Below, in pieces: positions 26,828 through 37,454 of a stretch of 64,000 nucleotides of DNA. Under the pieces are notes generated by a model. It saw only the letters and a program-made list of their open reading frames with translations. It was not told the DNA's origin and made no database searches. The stretch's first letter is position 1. Every line of letters begins with the position of its first letter. The stretch spans positions 806,001 through 870,000 of the forward strand of contig CBDCHP010000011.1 of assembly GCA_965217265.1 (NCBI GenBank). The letters run 5' to 3'. Source of the stretch: JAGRGG01 sp965217265 (lineage in GTDB: Bacteria; Pseudomonadota; Alphaproteobacteria; Geminicoccales; Geminicoccaceae). The position numbers were made by a program, and so were the translations under genes.

Positions 26828-26918
26828 GGAAAAGTGCTCGTGCAACGAATACCCTCGGGTTGAGGGTCGGTGTCGGTATTCTCGTAAAAGCTCAGAGCGT
26901 CAACAACGGCGGTGCGGT

Positions 26919-27033
26919 GAACGCTTCGCGTTGCGCTCGCCGCGCGGGCTTTTTTCTTCTCTTTTTTGCTTTCTGTTCGGGGCTGGCCCTCGGCACTGAT
27001 GCCAGCCTCCTGCGTTAACACTAGCAAAAAACA
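26919..27033. repeat. Palindromic repeat, copy B (right arm missing)
   Basis: Begins GAACGCTTCGCG, followed by the T-rich tract, the inner GGCTGGCC...GCCAGCC hairpin, TGCGTTAACACT and an A-run, then ends without the right arm. Unlike the other copies it lies between two divergent genes. The rest of 26828-27207 shows no gene. Confidence 0.8.
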
Positions 27034-27207
27034 AGCGATTGCGTCGTCGTCCTGCCGCGTACCGGCCGGGGTCGGCGTCGCTCGCGAGCGGCGCACCCGG
27101 AGATCGTCGCGGCGTTTCTGCGCGGCGAGGCCGCGTGACGCGGGGCTTTCGCCGGACAGCGTAACATGCGATGTTGGCACCTATTCGCACTACTAGGGGA
27201 ACGTCGC

Positions 27208-28239
27208 ATGCGCCGTCGCGCGCTGCTCCTCGCCCTTCCGGCCCTGCCCGTCGTGGCCGGCACCGCGCCCGCCCGCGCCGACGACGCGGTCCGGATCGGC
27301 TACCAGTTGATCTACAACCCTTGGATGACCGTGATCGCGGCCGATCGGCTGCAACAGGCCACCGGGCGCAGCGTCGTCTATTCCGAGTTCGACAGCGGCG
27401 CCAAGGCGCTCGACGCCCTGCAAGGCGGCCGCGTCGACGTCGTGGTCGTGGGCTCCAGCCCGATCGTCACCGGCCTCGCCCGCGGGATCGACCTGCAACT
27501 CTTTTGGATCGTCGCCGACATCGCCGACGCCGAGGCCCTGGTGGTGCGGTCCGCCAGCGGCATCGATCCGGCGAAGCCGGAAAGCTTAAGCGGCAAGACG
27601 ATCGGCGTACCCTTCGTCTCGACCAGCCACTTCGACACCCTGGCCGCACTCGACATGTGGGGGATCAAGCCCGAGACCGTCAGCTTACGCGACTTGCAGC
27701 CGAACCAGATCGCGGCCGCTTGGGCAAAGGCCGAGATCGACGCCGCCTTTGTCCGGGACCCGGCACTCAGCGAGATCAAGCGTTCGGGCAAGGTCATGCT
27801 CACCTCGGGCGACCTCGCGGCCGAGGGCAAGGCGACGTTCGACGGCATGGTGGCAAGCCGCGCCTTCGCCGATGCCAACCAGGACTTCATGCGCGACCTC
27901 GTCGCCGTCCTCGACGGGGCCAACGCCGCCTACCATGACAACAAAGACAAGTGGACCGCGGGCAGCAAGCCGGTGCGGCAGATCGTCGACCTCGTCGGCG
28001 GCAAGGCCGAGGACGTGCCGAACGTTCTGGCACTCTACCGCTACCCCACCATGCAAGAGCAGGCGTCCGAAGAATGGCTCGGCGGCGGGGCGGCGGGCGG
28101 CGCCGTCGAGGCGCTGACGGCGACCGCGGATTTCCTCGGCCGGGAAGGCGCGATCGAGGCGCCGCCGACGAACATCGCCAGGGCCGTCACGCCGAAGTTC
28201 GTCGAGGTGGCCCTGGCGCGCCGGGCGGCCCCGAACTAG
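27208..28239 (+). CDS. Taurine/sulfonate-type ABC substrate-binding protein (TauA-like)
   Basis: A 343-residue periplasmic protein of the TauA/SsuA family. It has a signal peptide (RRRALLLALPALPVVAGTAP), then VRIGYQLIYNPWMTVIAAD, FDSGAKALDALQGGRVDVVV, GSSPIVTGLARGIDLQLFWI and KTIGVPFVSTSHFDTLAALD. The IYNPW and GSSP motifs are typical of TauA. The ATG at 27208 has an AGGGGA ribosome-binding site. No TauB or TauC gene is nearby, so it either serves a distant transporter or is an orphan. It converges on upp with a 6-base gap and no terminator room. Confidence 0.83.
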   Translation: MRRRALLLALPALPVVAGTAPARADDAVRIGYQLIYNPWMTVIAADRLQQATGRSVVYSEFDSGAKALDALQGGRVDVVVVGSSPIVTGLARGIDLQLFWIVADIADAEALVVRSASGIDPAKPESLSGKTIGVPFVSTSHFDTLAALDMWGIKPETVSLRDLQPNQIAAAWAKAEIDAAFVRDPALSEIKRSGKVMLTSGDLAAEGKATFDGMVASRAFADANQDFMRDLVAVLDGANAAYHDNKDKWTAGSKPVRQIVDLVGGKAEDVPNVLALYRYPTMQEQASEEWLGGGAAGGAVEALTATADFLGREGAIEAPPTNIARAVTPKFVEVALARRAAPN

Positions 28240-28245
28240 AACGCC

Positions 28246-28875
28246 CTACCGCGTCCCGTAGATGCGATCGCCCGCGTCGCCCAGGCCCGGCAGGATGTAG
28301 CCCTTCTCGTTCAAGGCGCGATCGACGGCGGCGGTGAAGATCGGCACGTCCGGGTGCGCGTCCTGGAAGCGTCGCACGCCCTCAGGCGCGGCGAGCAGGC
28401 AGGCGAACTTGATCTCGATCGGGCGGTCCTGCTTGATGCGGGTCACGGCGGCGACGGCGGAATTGGCGGTCGCCAGCATGGGATCGACGATGATGACCGG
28501 CCGCTCGGCGATGTCCTCTGGCACTTTATAGAAATACTCGATCGCCTGCAGCGTGTCGTGGTCGCGATAAAGGCCGATGTGGCCGACGCGGGCCGAGGGC
28601 ACGAGGTCGAGCATCCCGTCCAAGAGGCCGTTGCCGGCGCGCAGGATGGAGATGAAGCAGACCTTCTTGCCGGCGATGATGCTCGATCGCATCGGCTCCA
28701 GGGGCGTTTCGATCTCGATCGACTCCAGCGGCATGTCGCGGGTGATCTCGTAGGCGAGCAGGTGCGCCACCTCGCGCACGAGGCGCCTGAAATCGGCGGT
28801 CGAGGTCGTCTTGCGCCGCATGAGGGTCAGCTTGTGCTGCACGAGCGGGTGGTCGACGATCTTCAGGTCTGCCAT
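28246..28875 (-). CDS. upp: Uracil phosphoribosyltransferase
   Basis: A 209-residue enzyme that joins uracil to PRPP to make UMP. Signatures include SILRAGNGLLDGML, the PRPP-binding loop VIIVDPMLATANSAVAA and the C-terminal YILPGLGDAGDRIYGT uracil-binding region. Its neighbour upstream encodes a DUF1688 (URC4-like) protein. In the URC pathway a phosphoribosyltransferase and URC4 act together in uracil degradation, so this copy may serve catabolism as well as salvage. Confidence 0.93.
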   Translation of the reverse strand: MADLKIVDHPLVQHKLTLMRRKTTSTADFRRLVREVAHLLAYEITRDMPLESIEIETPLEPMRSSIIAGKKVCFISILRAGNGLLDGMLDLVPSARVGHIGLYRDHDTLQAIEYFYKVPEDIAERPVIIVDPMLATANSAVAAVTRIKQDRPIEIKFACLLAAPEGVRRFQDAHPDVPIFTAAVDRALNEKGYILPGLGDAGDRIYGTR

Positions 28876-28956
28876 GCGAGTCTAGGTGCCCCCCTTCGAG
28901 CGGTCCGCCGCCAAGGCCCCGCGCCCAAGGTACAAGAACGGGCGGCGCGGACGTGC

Positions 28957-30090
28957 TTAGAATAGACCATCCAGGATCGCAACGTCGCCGCTCGGGGCGT
29001 CGTCGGGCGCCTCGGCGACCAAGCCCTCGATCAGGGCCGCCAGGCGGACGTTGGGCAGGCCCGCGTCGATCTCAAGCCGTGCCCTGACCCGTTCGCCGAG
29101 CGTCTCGACCAGCCCCAAGGACAAGGCGCGCATCTCGACGACGATGTCCGATCCGGGCGGGTGGACGAGGCGGGTCACGGCCGCGTGGCGCGGGCGCAAG
29201 AGGCGCAAGCGCAGCATCTGCCTGGCCAGCGCCGCCGTCGCCGGCACGCCGAGGTCGCCCGCGTCGGCGAACGCCAGACCCGTCTCGGCCAGGGGCTCGA
29301 CCATCGCCAGCAAGAGGGCCTGCAAGAAGGCGTGGAACGGGACCAGATCGCCCTGAGCGTCGTTGTCGGGCGCGAGGCCGGGCAGGCGCCAGACGTCGCC
29401 CAGGCCCCGCGCGGCCATCGCCCAGACGGGCCCGGTCATGATCGCCTCGTCCAGGCCGCTCAGCAGGGCGGCGACGCGCCCGACGCCGAGCCGCCCGTCC
29501 TGCTGCTCGGCCAGCAGGGTGTCGAGCAGCAGGCCGAAGCGCGCCGACGGTCCGAACAGCACCCGGTCGCGGCGCAGGCCCTCGACCAGCGCGTCGAGCC
29601 GCTGCCGCGTCGGCCCGGCGATCTGCGCCGCCGCGTCGCCCGCCAACCAGCGCGCCAAGCCCTCGGCCTCCAGGTGGGCCTCCGCCGTCGCCCCCGGCAC
29701 GGCGGCGAGGCGCCCCCCGGCGTAGGCGGCGCACAAACGCAAGAAGACCGGCGACGCGCCGCCGGCCGGGTCGAGCAGCGCGGCCAGCACGGCGAGGTCG
29801 AGGCCGCAGCGGGCGCGCCCGCGCGGGTCGAGGTGCTGCACGGCGGCGCCCAGCGCGTCGAGGGCCGCGGGGTGGCGTTCGCGCAGGTCGTGCCAGACGG
29901 TGACCAGGGGAAGATCGCCCGCCAGGGCCGGGCGCGCCCGCTCGGCGAGACCCGCCGCCGCCGCCTCGATCCGCCCCTCGTCGAGCCCGAAGTGCTGGCT
30001 CTCGCCGCGCCCGGCCCTCGCCAGGACGTTCATCGCCCGCGTCGTCACCCCGCCGAACCGCCAGGGCCGTCCTTCCGCCGCCTTCGTCAC
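28957..30090 (-). CDS. DUF1688 protein (URC4-like, uracil catabolism)
   Basis: A 377-residue protein that fits the DUF1688/URC4 family in its N-terminal GESQHFGLDEGRIE, in SARFGLLLDTLLAEQQDGRL and in the C-terminal half. Fungal URC4 and its bacterial relatives are needed for uracil degradation by the URC route. Pairing with upp, 81 bases downstream, supports this role. The GTG at 30090 has a GGGGAG ribosome-binding site at good spacing. The GTP cyclohydrolase-like URC1 partner is not in the window. No damage is visible. Confidence 0.72.
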   Translation of the reverse strand: MTKAAEGRPWRFGGVTTRAMNVLARAGRGESQHFGLDEGRIEAAAAGLAERARPALAGDLPLVTVWHDLRERHPAALDALGAAVQHLDPRGRARCGLDLAVLAALLDPAGGASPVFLRLCAAYAGGRLAAVPGATAEAHLEAEGLARWLAGDAAAQIAGPTRQRLDALVEGLRRDRVLFGPSARFGLLLDTLLAEQQDGRLGVGRVAALLSGLDEAIMTGPVWAMAARGLGDVWRLPGLAPDNDAQGDLVPFHAFLQALLLAMVEPLAETGLAFADAGDLGVPATAALARQMLRLRLLRPRHAAVTRLVHPPGSDIVVEMRALSLGLVETLGERVRARLEIDAGLPNVRLAALIEGLVAEAPDDAPSGDVAILDGLF

Positions 30091-30237
30091 GCCCGCTCCC
30101 CACCCGACCCTTAATTCTGCTCGATCCTGGGCTCGACCCCAAGCCCCGTCCAAGCCTATGCTGCCGGCGTCGCCGGCCGGGAAAAGGAGAGACGGGTTGC
30201 GTGCGCGGGTCAAGCTCTGCCGTCGTCTCGTTAGGAC

Positions 30238-31092
30238 ATGAGGGCGAAGTCGGCCGACATCCTCGTCGTCGAGGGGCCGGGCGCCTTGCTCGACGACTTG
30301 GCGCGGCTGTTCCCCGAACGCGGCGTCGCGGCTTGGTCGGGGGACGACGAGCGGGCCGAGGCGCTGATCGTGCCGGACGCTTACGCGCTCGACGGGGCGA
30401 CGCTCGACCGCCTGCCGCGCCTGCGGGCACTCGGCGTGTTCGGGACCGGGCTCGATTCCATCGACGCCGCCGGTCTTCGCGCCCGCAACGTCGCGCTCTG
30501 CACCGCCGAGGGTGCCTTCGACACGGCCATCGTCGAGTACGTCCTGCTCGCGGCACTCACGCTGGTCCGGCAAGCCTTTCGCGCCGACGCGGACGGGGGC
30601 GGCGAACTCGCCGGTCGCACGTTCGGGCTGCTCGGCGTCGATCGCGCCGCGCGCGGCGTCGCCTACGGCGCCCGGGCGCTCGGCATGAACGTCGTCGGCC
30701 ACGCGCCGGGGGTACCGCCCTCCGCCTCGATCTGGCGCGACATCGAGCCCCTAGAGCGGCGGGATCTGCTGCGCGCGGCCGACGTGCTCTCGCTTCACCC
30801 GCCGCCGACGGGCGACCTTGGACGGCACCGCTTGGGCGAGACGGACGTGGACGGGCTGAAACCCGGCGCGGTCATCATCGACGCCTCGGGGCGCGGCTGC
30901 CCCGACGAGGCGGCGCTCGTCAGGGCGCTGGACGAAGAACGGCTCGCGGGCGCGGCGCTCGATCGGCCGGGCGACACACACCCCAAACTCTTGCGCAGCG
31001 ACGGCCGGGCGACGCACACCCGCGAGAGCGGTCCGCGCGTGGCGGCCCTGGTCGCGCGCAAGGTGCGGGTCGTGTTGGATCGAAGGAATTAA
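30238..31092 (+). CDS. Divergent D-2-hydroxyacid dehydrogenase-like protein
   Basis: A 284-residue protein with the outline of the SerA/PdxB family (LGVFGTGLDSIDAAGLRARN, YVLLAALTLVRQAF, LSLHPPPTGDLGRHR, GAVIIDASGRG). Key sites look lost. The NAD-binding GxGxxG is LLGVDRAARG, and the catalytic His region near the C-terminus, usually a TPHIAG motif, reads ATHTRESG. It may be an inactive paralogue or have a changed role. The stop TAA is partly formed by repeat C. Confidence 0.68.
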   Translation: MRAKSADILVVEGPGALLDDLARLFPERGVAAWSGDDERAEALIVPDAYALDGATLDRLPRLRALGVFGTGLDSIDAAGLRARNVALCTAEGAFDTAIVEYVLLAALTLVRQAFRADADGGGELAGRTFGLLGVDRAARGVAYGARALGMNVVGHAPGVPPSASIWRDIEPLERRDLLRAADVLSLHPPPTGDLGRHRLGETDVDGLKPGAVIIDASGRGCPDEAALVRALDEERLAGAALDRPGDTHPKLLRSDGRATHTRESGPRVAALVARKVRVVLDRRN

Positions 31093-31130
31093 CGCTTCGC
31101 GTCCGCTGCGCGGGGCTTTTTTCGTTGTTT
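31091..31130. repeat. Palindromic repeat, left half (copy C)
   Basis: AACGCTTCGCGTCCGCTGCG followed by CGGGGCTTTTTTCGTTG is the left arm and T-tract of the family. The AA forms the end of the upstream TAA stop. The matching right half lies at 31741-31797, on the far side of an IS1595 remnant. Confidence 0.85.
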
Positions 31131-31139
31131 GGGGCCGTT

Positions 31140-31695
31140 TCAGACGGATTGGCTCGCGGCGAGGGTGGCCCGGCGCCGCAGCGGGCGCGCGCGGTTCTGG
31201 GGCGAGTCGTGGTCGATGCGAGAGTGGCGCGGGGCGCCGCAAACGCCGTGACTGTCGGCGTGACCACGGCGTCCAAGACGGGCTTGTCGCGGATGATCGG
31301 CATCGAGGTCGCGCGCCGGACGTCGGGGATCGTCGGCGTGTAGACCCTGCCGCCGCGCTTGAGGGTGCCGAACACCGAGGCTTTGCCGTGGATCGCGCCC
31401 CACCACCTCGATCCGTCGCCACGGCCGCGCTCGCGCTTGCCGCCAAAGCCTGTCCTGGCGGGGGCGGCCCAGCCCACGTCGGTCTCGACCGGCCCGTCCA
31501 CCGGCGAGGCCCCGTCGAGGTCAAGCGATGCTCTCGCCCAGCCGGTGGTCGACTAAGTCCACGCTCTTGCGGTTGACGCCGAGCAGGTCGGCGGCCGTTC
31601 GGGCGGATGCGATGCGTCGCTTTGCATCCTGCGACGAAAAACTCGGCCAGCCTCGCCTGCTGCTCTTGCGTCAACCGACAACCTTTCAGGCGCAT
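31140..31695 (-). pseudogene. IS1595-family transposase remnant
   Basis: It starts at an ATG at 31695 with RLKGCRLTQEQQARLAEFFV, the typical N-terminus of IS1595 transposases. It changes frame several times, then gives WWGAIHGKASVFGTLKRGGR and VYTPTIPDVRRATSMPIIRD in another frame. The first catalytic Asp region and the C-terminal His/Glu region are not recognisable. It occupies the DNA between the two halves of a palindromic repeat. Confidence 0.75.
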
Positions 31696-31740
31696 GAAAC
31701 CGCTCTAGATCATCGCAGTTCCGGGACAGCCAATTTTGTC

Positions 31741-31797
31741 AACACCTGCAAAAAAAGAGAAGAAAGAGCCCGCGCGGCAGCGCAACGCGGAGCGTTA
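31741..31797. repeat. Palindromic repeat, right half (copy D)
   Basis: AACACCTGCAAAAAAAGAGA leads into CCCGCGCGGCAGCG and ends GCGGAGCGTTA. The final TTA is the stop codon (TAA) of the patatin gene on the minus strand. It pairs with copy C across the IS1595 remnant. Confidence 0.85.
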
Positions 31798-32880
31798 CGC
31801 ATCCTTATCCCCCCGCGGCACCGTGCCGACCGCGCGCGCCGTCCGGCGGGACGGTTCGTCGAGGAACGCCCTCAAATCGACGCTGCCCTCGCGCCCGAGC
31901 ATGGCGGCGTCGCCGGCGAGCCACGTCTCGGCCGCCTCCCGGCCGCGGTCGCGCAGGTTCTGCAAGAACGGCCAGGAGGTGTCGACCTTGCTCTCCACGC
32001 TCAGGTCGTCCAGCACCTTATCGGCCCGGATCGCGTGGACCCGCACGTCGCGGTAGCGGTCGCGCACAGGGCCGCTCAGCATTTCCTCGCCCAAGAGGCG
32101 CTGGACGAAGGCGATGGCGCGCAGTTCGTCCAGGAGCGCGCTGTTGAAGCTGATCTCGTTGATCCGGTCGTTGATCTGCGCCGCTTCTTTTGGCACCTCG
32201 TGGCGCTCCAGGGGATTGAGGAGGACGAGCAGCAGGTCTTCCGTCTTGGTGTGATAGAAGAGCGGGTGCAGGGCCGGGTTGCCGGTGTAGCCGCCGTCCC
32301 AGTAGGCCTCGCCCCCGATCTCGACCGCCTGGAACAAGAAGGGCAGGCAGGCCGAGGCCATGACCGCGTCCGCCGTGACGTCGCGGCAGTGGAAGACCCG
32401 GCCGCGCCCGGTGCGGACGTTGGTCGCGTTGACGAAGAGGGCGACCGGCTCGTCGCGACGAAGGGCGGCGAAATCGACGTGGCGCTCCAGGAGGAGGCGC
32501 AGCGGGTTGAGCCCGAACGGGTTGAAGCGGTAGGGCGAGACGATGCGGGTGAAGGCGTCGAAGAAGAAGTAGCCCGGATTGGGCTCGAACGCCCAGCCCT
32601 TCGGCGTCTCGAAGGACGTGGGAAAGCGCGGCACCGGGCTGACGAACAGACCCAGCACGCTGATGTCCCGCCAAAACGCCAGCAAAGCCGCCTTGGCCCC
32701 CTCGCGTCCGCCGCGCCGAAGCCCGTCGGCCAGGACGACGGCGTTCATGGCGCCGGCACTCGTCGCCGTGACCCCGTCGAAGACGAGATCGTCCGCTTCC
32801 AACAGCCGGTCGATCACGCCCCAGGCGTAGGCGCCGTGCGCCCCGCCGCCCTGCAACGCCAAGTTCAGCCGCTTTTTCAT
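31795..32880 (-). CDS. Patatin-like phospholipase family protein
   Basis: A 361-residue patatin. GGGAHGAYAWGV is the oxyanion-hole loop, ATSAGAMNA the nucleophile elbow (the usual first Gly of GxSxG is Ala here) and WDGGYTGNP the catalytic Asp. Patatins hydrolyse acyl esters of lipids at membranes. The C-terminal region beyond residue 220 (EAAQINDRINEISFNSALLD) is shared by a bacterial subgroup. The stop codon is inside repeat D. The Gly-to-Ala change is tolerated in some family members. Confidence 0.85.
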   Translation of the reverse strand: MKKRLNLALQGGGAHGAYAWGVIDRLLEADDLVFDGVTATSAGAMNAVVLADGLRRGGREGAKAALLAFWRDISVLGLFVSPVPRFPTSFETPKGWAFEPNPGYFFFDAFTRIVSPYRFNPFGLNPLRLLLERHVDFAALRRDEPVALFVNATNVRTGRGRVFHCRDVTADAVMASACLPFLFQAVEIGGEAYWDGGYTGNPALHPLFYHTKTEDLLLVLLNPLERHEVPKEAAQINDRINEISFNSALLDELRAIAFVQRLLGEEMLSGPVRDRYRDVRVHAIRADKVLDDLSVESKVDTSWPFLQNLRDRGREAAETWLAGDAAMLGREGSVDLRAFLDEPSRRTARAVGTVPRGDKDA

Positions 32881-33031
32881 CCCGCCTACCTAGCGCCGTT
32901 TTGGGGTTTGCCATAGCCCTACCAAGGTCACGGTTCGAGACCGATTATCACAACTACTTGAGGGACAAAGCGGCGGGCACGGCGCGCCCCTACCTTGAAG
33001 AGGGCCAACAACCGCACGAGGAACACATCCG

Positions 33032-33568
33032 ATGTCGAACCCCCTCCCCCGTTCGAGCGCCCCCGACCTCGACGTACGGACGCTGCGCGGCGGTTCCTGG
33101 CGCTTGGGCGACCAGCGACCGCGAGCCTTGCAGATGCTCGTCTTCTACCGCGGCCTGCACTGCCCGATCTGCCGCGTGCAGCTCTCGGAGCTGCAGCGCA
33201 AGCTGGACGCGCTCGACGAGCGCGGCGTCGCGGTCCTGGCGCTCAGCATGGACGGCGAGGAGCGGGCGCGGCGCACGACCGAGGAATGGCGCCTGGATCG
33301 GCTCGATCTCGGCTACGGCCTCGACGAGGCGACGGCGCGCAACTGGGGGCTCTACATCTCGAAAGGCATCGGCACGACCTCGATCGGGGTCGAAGAGCCC
33401 GAGCGCTTCAGCGAGCCGGGCCTCTTCTTGCTCAAGCCCGACAGGAGCGTCTACTACGCCTCGATCCAGTCGATGCCGTTTGCCCGGCCGCCCTTGGACG
33501 ACCTCATCAAGGCGATCGACTTCACGACCGCGAAGAACTACCCGGCGCGGGGCGAGGTCGCGGCCTGA
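33032..33568 (+). CDS. Peroxiredoxin-like AhpC/TSA family protein
   Basis: A 178-residue thioredoxin-fold protein. VFYRGLHCPICRVQLSEL carries a CPIC active-site pair, and VLALSMDGEERARRTTEEW and GLYISKGIGT follow. This is the redoxin subgroup that uses a Cys-x2-Cys. The likely role is reduction of peroxides or a thiol-disulfide reaction in the cytoplasm. It has no signal peptide. The stop lies 2 bases before repeat E. Confidence 0.82.
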   Translation: MSNPLPRSSAPDLDVRTLRGGSWRLGDQRPRALQMLVFYRGLHCPICRVQLSELQRKLDALDERGVAVLALSMDGEERARRTTEEWRLDRLDLGYGLDEATARNWGLYISKGIGTTSIGVEEPERFSEPGLFLLKPDRSVYYASIQSMPFARPPLDDLIKAIDFTTAKNYPARGEVAA

Positions 33569-33570
33569 GA

Positions 33571-33718
33571 GAACGTTTCGCGTCCGCTGCGCGGGGCTTT
33601 TCCTTTTCTTTTTTTGTCAGTGTTAACGTAGGAGATTAGCCGCGCCGCCGAGGGCTAGCCTTGGACAAGGGCAAAAAAGAAAAGAGAAAGGCCGCGCGCC
33701 TAGCGCACGCGAAGCGTA
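33571..33718. repeat. Palindromic repeat, copy E (inverted orientation of the loop)
   Basis: Outer arms GAACGTTTCGCGTCCGC and GCGCACGCGAAGCGTA enclose T- and A-rich tracts. The asymmetric loop marker (GTGTTAACG) is in the left half, whereas copies B, F and G have it in the right half, so E sits in the opposite orientation. It lies between convergent genes, 2 bases after one stop and 1 base before the other. Confidence 0.85.
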
Positions 33719-33719
33719 T

Positions 33720-34373
33720 CTAGATCAGCGGATCGGACCCACCGTCCATCGCCGGCGGCTCGAAGCTCACCTCGATCTTGGCGTCGTTGAAGTCGCCGTC
33801 GTAGGAGCCCTCGTTCGCGTTCTTGTCCTCCCACTCGTAGAACGCGACGTCCGGTCCCTCGTCGGGCTGCGATTCCAGGGCGTGGGGGGTGCCGTCGGGG
33901 TTGAGGGCCGCATCGGTGAAGAACACCTGCCAGGGCGCCACCTTGGTCTCGGTGCCGTTTGAGGCGGTGTGGACCAGCCGGCCGTTCTCGAAGGCGACCT
34001 CGCCGTCTTCCCAGTCGATGCCCAAGTTCGCGCCGTCGCGGACGAGGAACAGGCCGAGATCGCCGCGCGCCGCCTCGGCGAGGCGCACGGCCTCGCCGCC
34101 GATCGCGTCGCCGACATCGGCAAATAGGACGCCGGCGTCGGCGATGCCGCCGGTATCGTCCTTGAGATAGTAGCCGACCGTGTTGGCAAAGCCGCCGTCG
34201 GCGGCGAGCGCGGTGATCGTGGCGCCGACTGGGCCGGCCCCGTCGGCGCCGGCCGTGCCCTCGCCATCGTTTTGGATCGGCCCGTCGGGGTCGAGCGGCT
34301 TGCTGCCGTCGACGTCCTCGCCGATGCCCTCGTCCGTAACCTGCTCCAGCCCATCACGGGGTCCGTCCATCAT
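33720..34373 (-). CDS. DUF4114 domain protein
   Basis: A 217-residue acidic protein. The C-terminal 130 residues match DUF4114 (GYYLKDDTGGIADAGVLF, DVAFYEWEDKNANEGSYDGD, FNDAKIEVSF), a domain found in secreted, often calcium-dependent surface proteins. The N-terminal 60 residues are rich in Asp, Gly and Pro with no clear signal peptide. The ATG at 34373 is followed by a second ATG and preceded by AGGGAG. The gap to the next gene (34374-34556) holds nothing recognisable. Confidence 0.72.
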   Translation of the reverse strand: MMDGPRDGLEQVTDEGIGEDVDGSKPLDPDGPIQNDGEGTAGADGAGPVGATITALAADGGFANTVGYYLKDDTGGIADAGVLFADVGDAIGGEAVRLAEAARGDLGLFLVRDGANLGIDWEDGEVAFENGRLVHTASNGTETKVAPWQVFFTDAALNPDGTPHALESQPDEGPDVAFYEWEDKNANEGSYDGDFNDAKIEVSFEPPAMDGGSDPLI

Positions 34374-34556
34374 CGTATTCTCCCTGGCGGCGAATAGTTC
34401 AAAGCCGCCGCACCGGGATGGATCGTCGCACGCGGCCGGGTACCTGAACAAGGGAAAAAGCCTTAGCCTCAAACAAGTCGCAACTAATCATGCTCGACGC
34501 TAAAAATTCCCGCGTGACATAATGTTCATCTTTGTTGCGCTGCAACCCCACGCGAC

Positions 34557-35132
34557 TTACGCACCCGCGACTTGCGTGTACACCTCGCCGAGCGGCAGTT
34601 CGACGCCGGGCGGGTCTAGCACCAGCGTGGCGGCCACATCCTCGACGACGCGGCAGGTCCACCCCCCGCCCTCGCGCGCGTGGTGCTCGACGCGCACGGC
34701 GTCCGGCTCGATGACGAGGTAGTGCATCACCGAGGGCATGGCGCGGTACTCGGTCAGCTTCTCGCCCCGGTCGATGTCGGCCGTGGAGGGCGAAGTGATC
34801 TCGATCAGGATCAGGGGCTCATCGAGCACGCGCGCCGTCGCCGACGGTCTCGGCCCGCAATGTACCGACACGTCGGGAAAGCGGCCGGTGCGGCGGTTGG
34901 ACTTGGTGTTGACGGGGCTGTCGGAGCCCAGGACCACGCAACGCTTGCCGCGCAACCGGGGCACCAACGCAGCGATCAGATTGCTCTGCACGACCGCGTG
35001 CCCGAACAGCGTACCCGCCTGGAGCACGATCCGGCCGTCGATGAACTCGTGACGCTGCTCTTGCGTCTCGACCCAGACGGCGAAGTCCTCGACCGTCCTG
35101 ATCGCGGCGATGTCGTGGGCGATGGCGATCAT
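34557..35132 (-). CDS. Uma2-family (DUF820) endonuclease-like protein
   Basis: A 191-residue PD-(D/E)XK superfamily protein of the DUF820/Uma2 type. Signatures are RHEFIDGRIVLQAG, the core RFPDVSVHCG, LILIEITSPSTADIDRGEKL with the catalytic E-x-T/S pair, and EYRAMPSVMHYLVIEPD. The biological role of this family is unclear. The ATG at 35132 has a GGAGGTG ribosome-binding site. A broken paralogue lies at 51008-51558. Its 5' side abuts repeat F, so the repeat also lies in its promoter region. Confidence 0.85.
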   Translation of the reverse strand: MIAIAHDIAAIRTVEDFAVWVETQEQRHEFIDGRIVLQAGTLFGHAVVQSNLIAALVPRLRGKRCVVLGSDSPVNTKSNRRTGRFPDVSVHCGPRPSATARVLDEPLILIEITSPSTADIDRGEKLTEYRAMPSVMHYLVIEPDAVRVEHHAREGGGWTCRVVEDVAATLVLDPPGVELPLGEVYTQVAGA

Positions 35133-35145
35133 GTTGCACCTCCAA

Positions 35146-35291
35146 GAACGCTTCGCGTCCGCTGACGCGGGGTCTCTTTTCTTCTCTTTTTTACTTTTTG
35201 TCCGAGATTGGCCCTCAGCGCCCCGGCCACCCTCCTGCGTTAACACTTGCAAAAAAAGAAGAAAAAAGCCCGCGGCAGCGACGCGAAGCGT

Positions 35292-35294
<3 letters not shown>
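35146..35294. repeat. Palindromic repeat, copy F (149 bp)
   Basis: Arms GAACGCTTCGCGTCCGC and GCGACGCGAAGCGTTCA, with long T- and A-rich tracts and TGCGTTAACACTTGCAAAAA in the right half. The final TCA is the mutB stop. It lies between two genes pointing the same way, mutB ending on it and Uma2 starting 14 bases beyond it. Confidence 0.88.
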
Positions 35295-37450
<2,156 letters not shown>

Positions 37451-37454
<4 letters not shown>

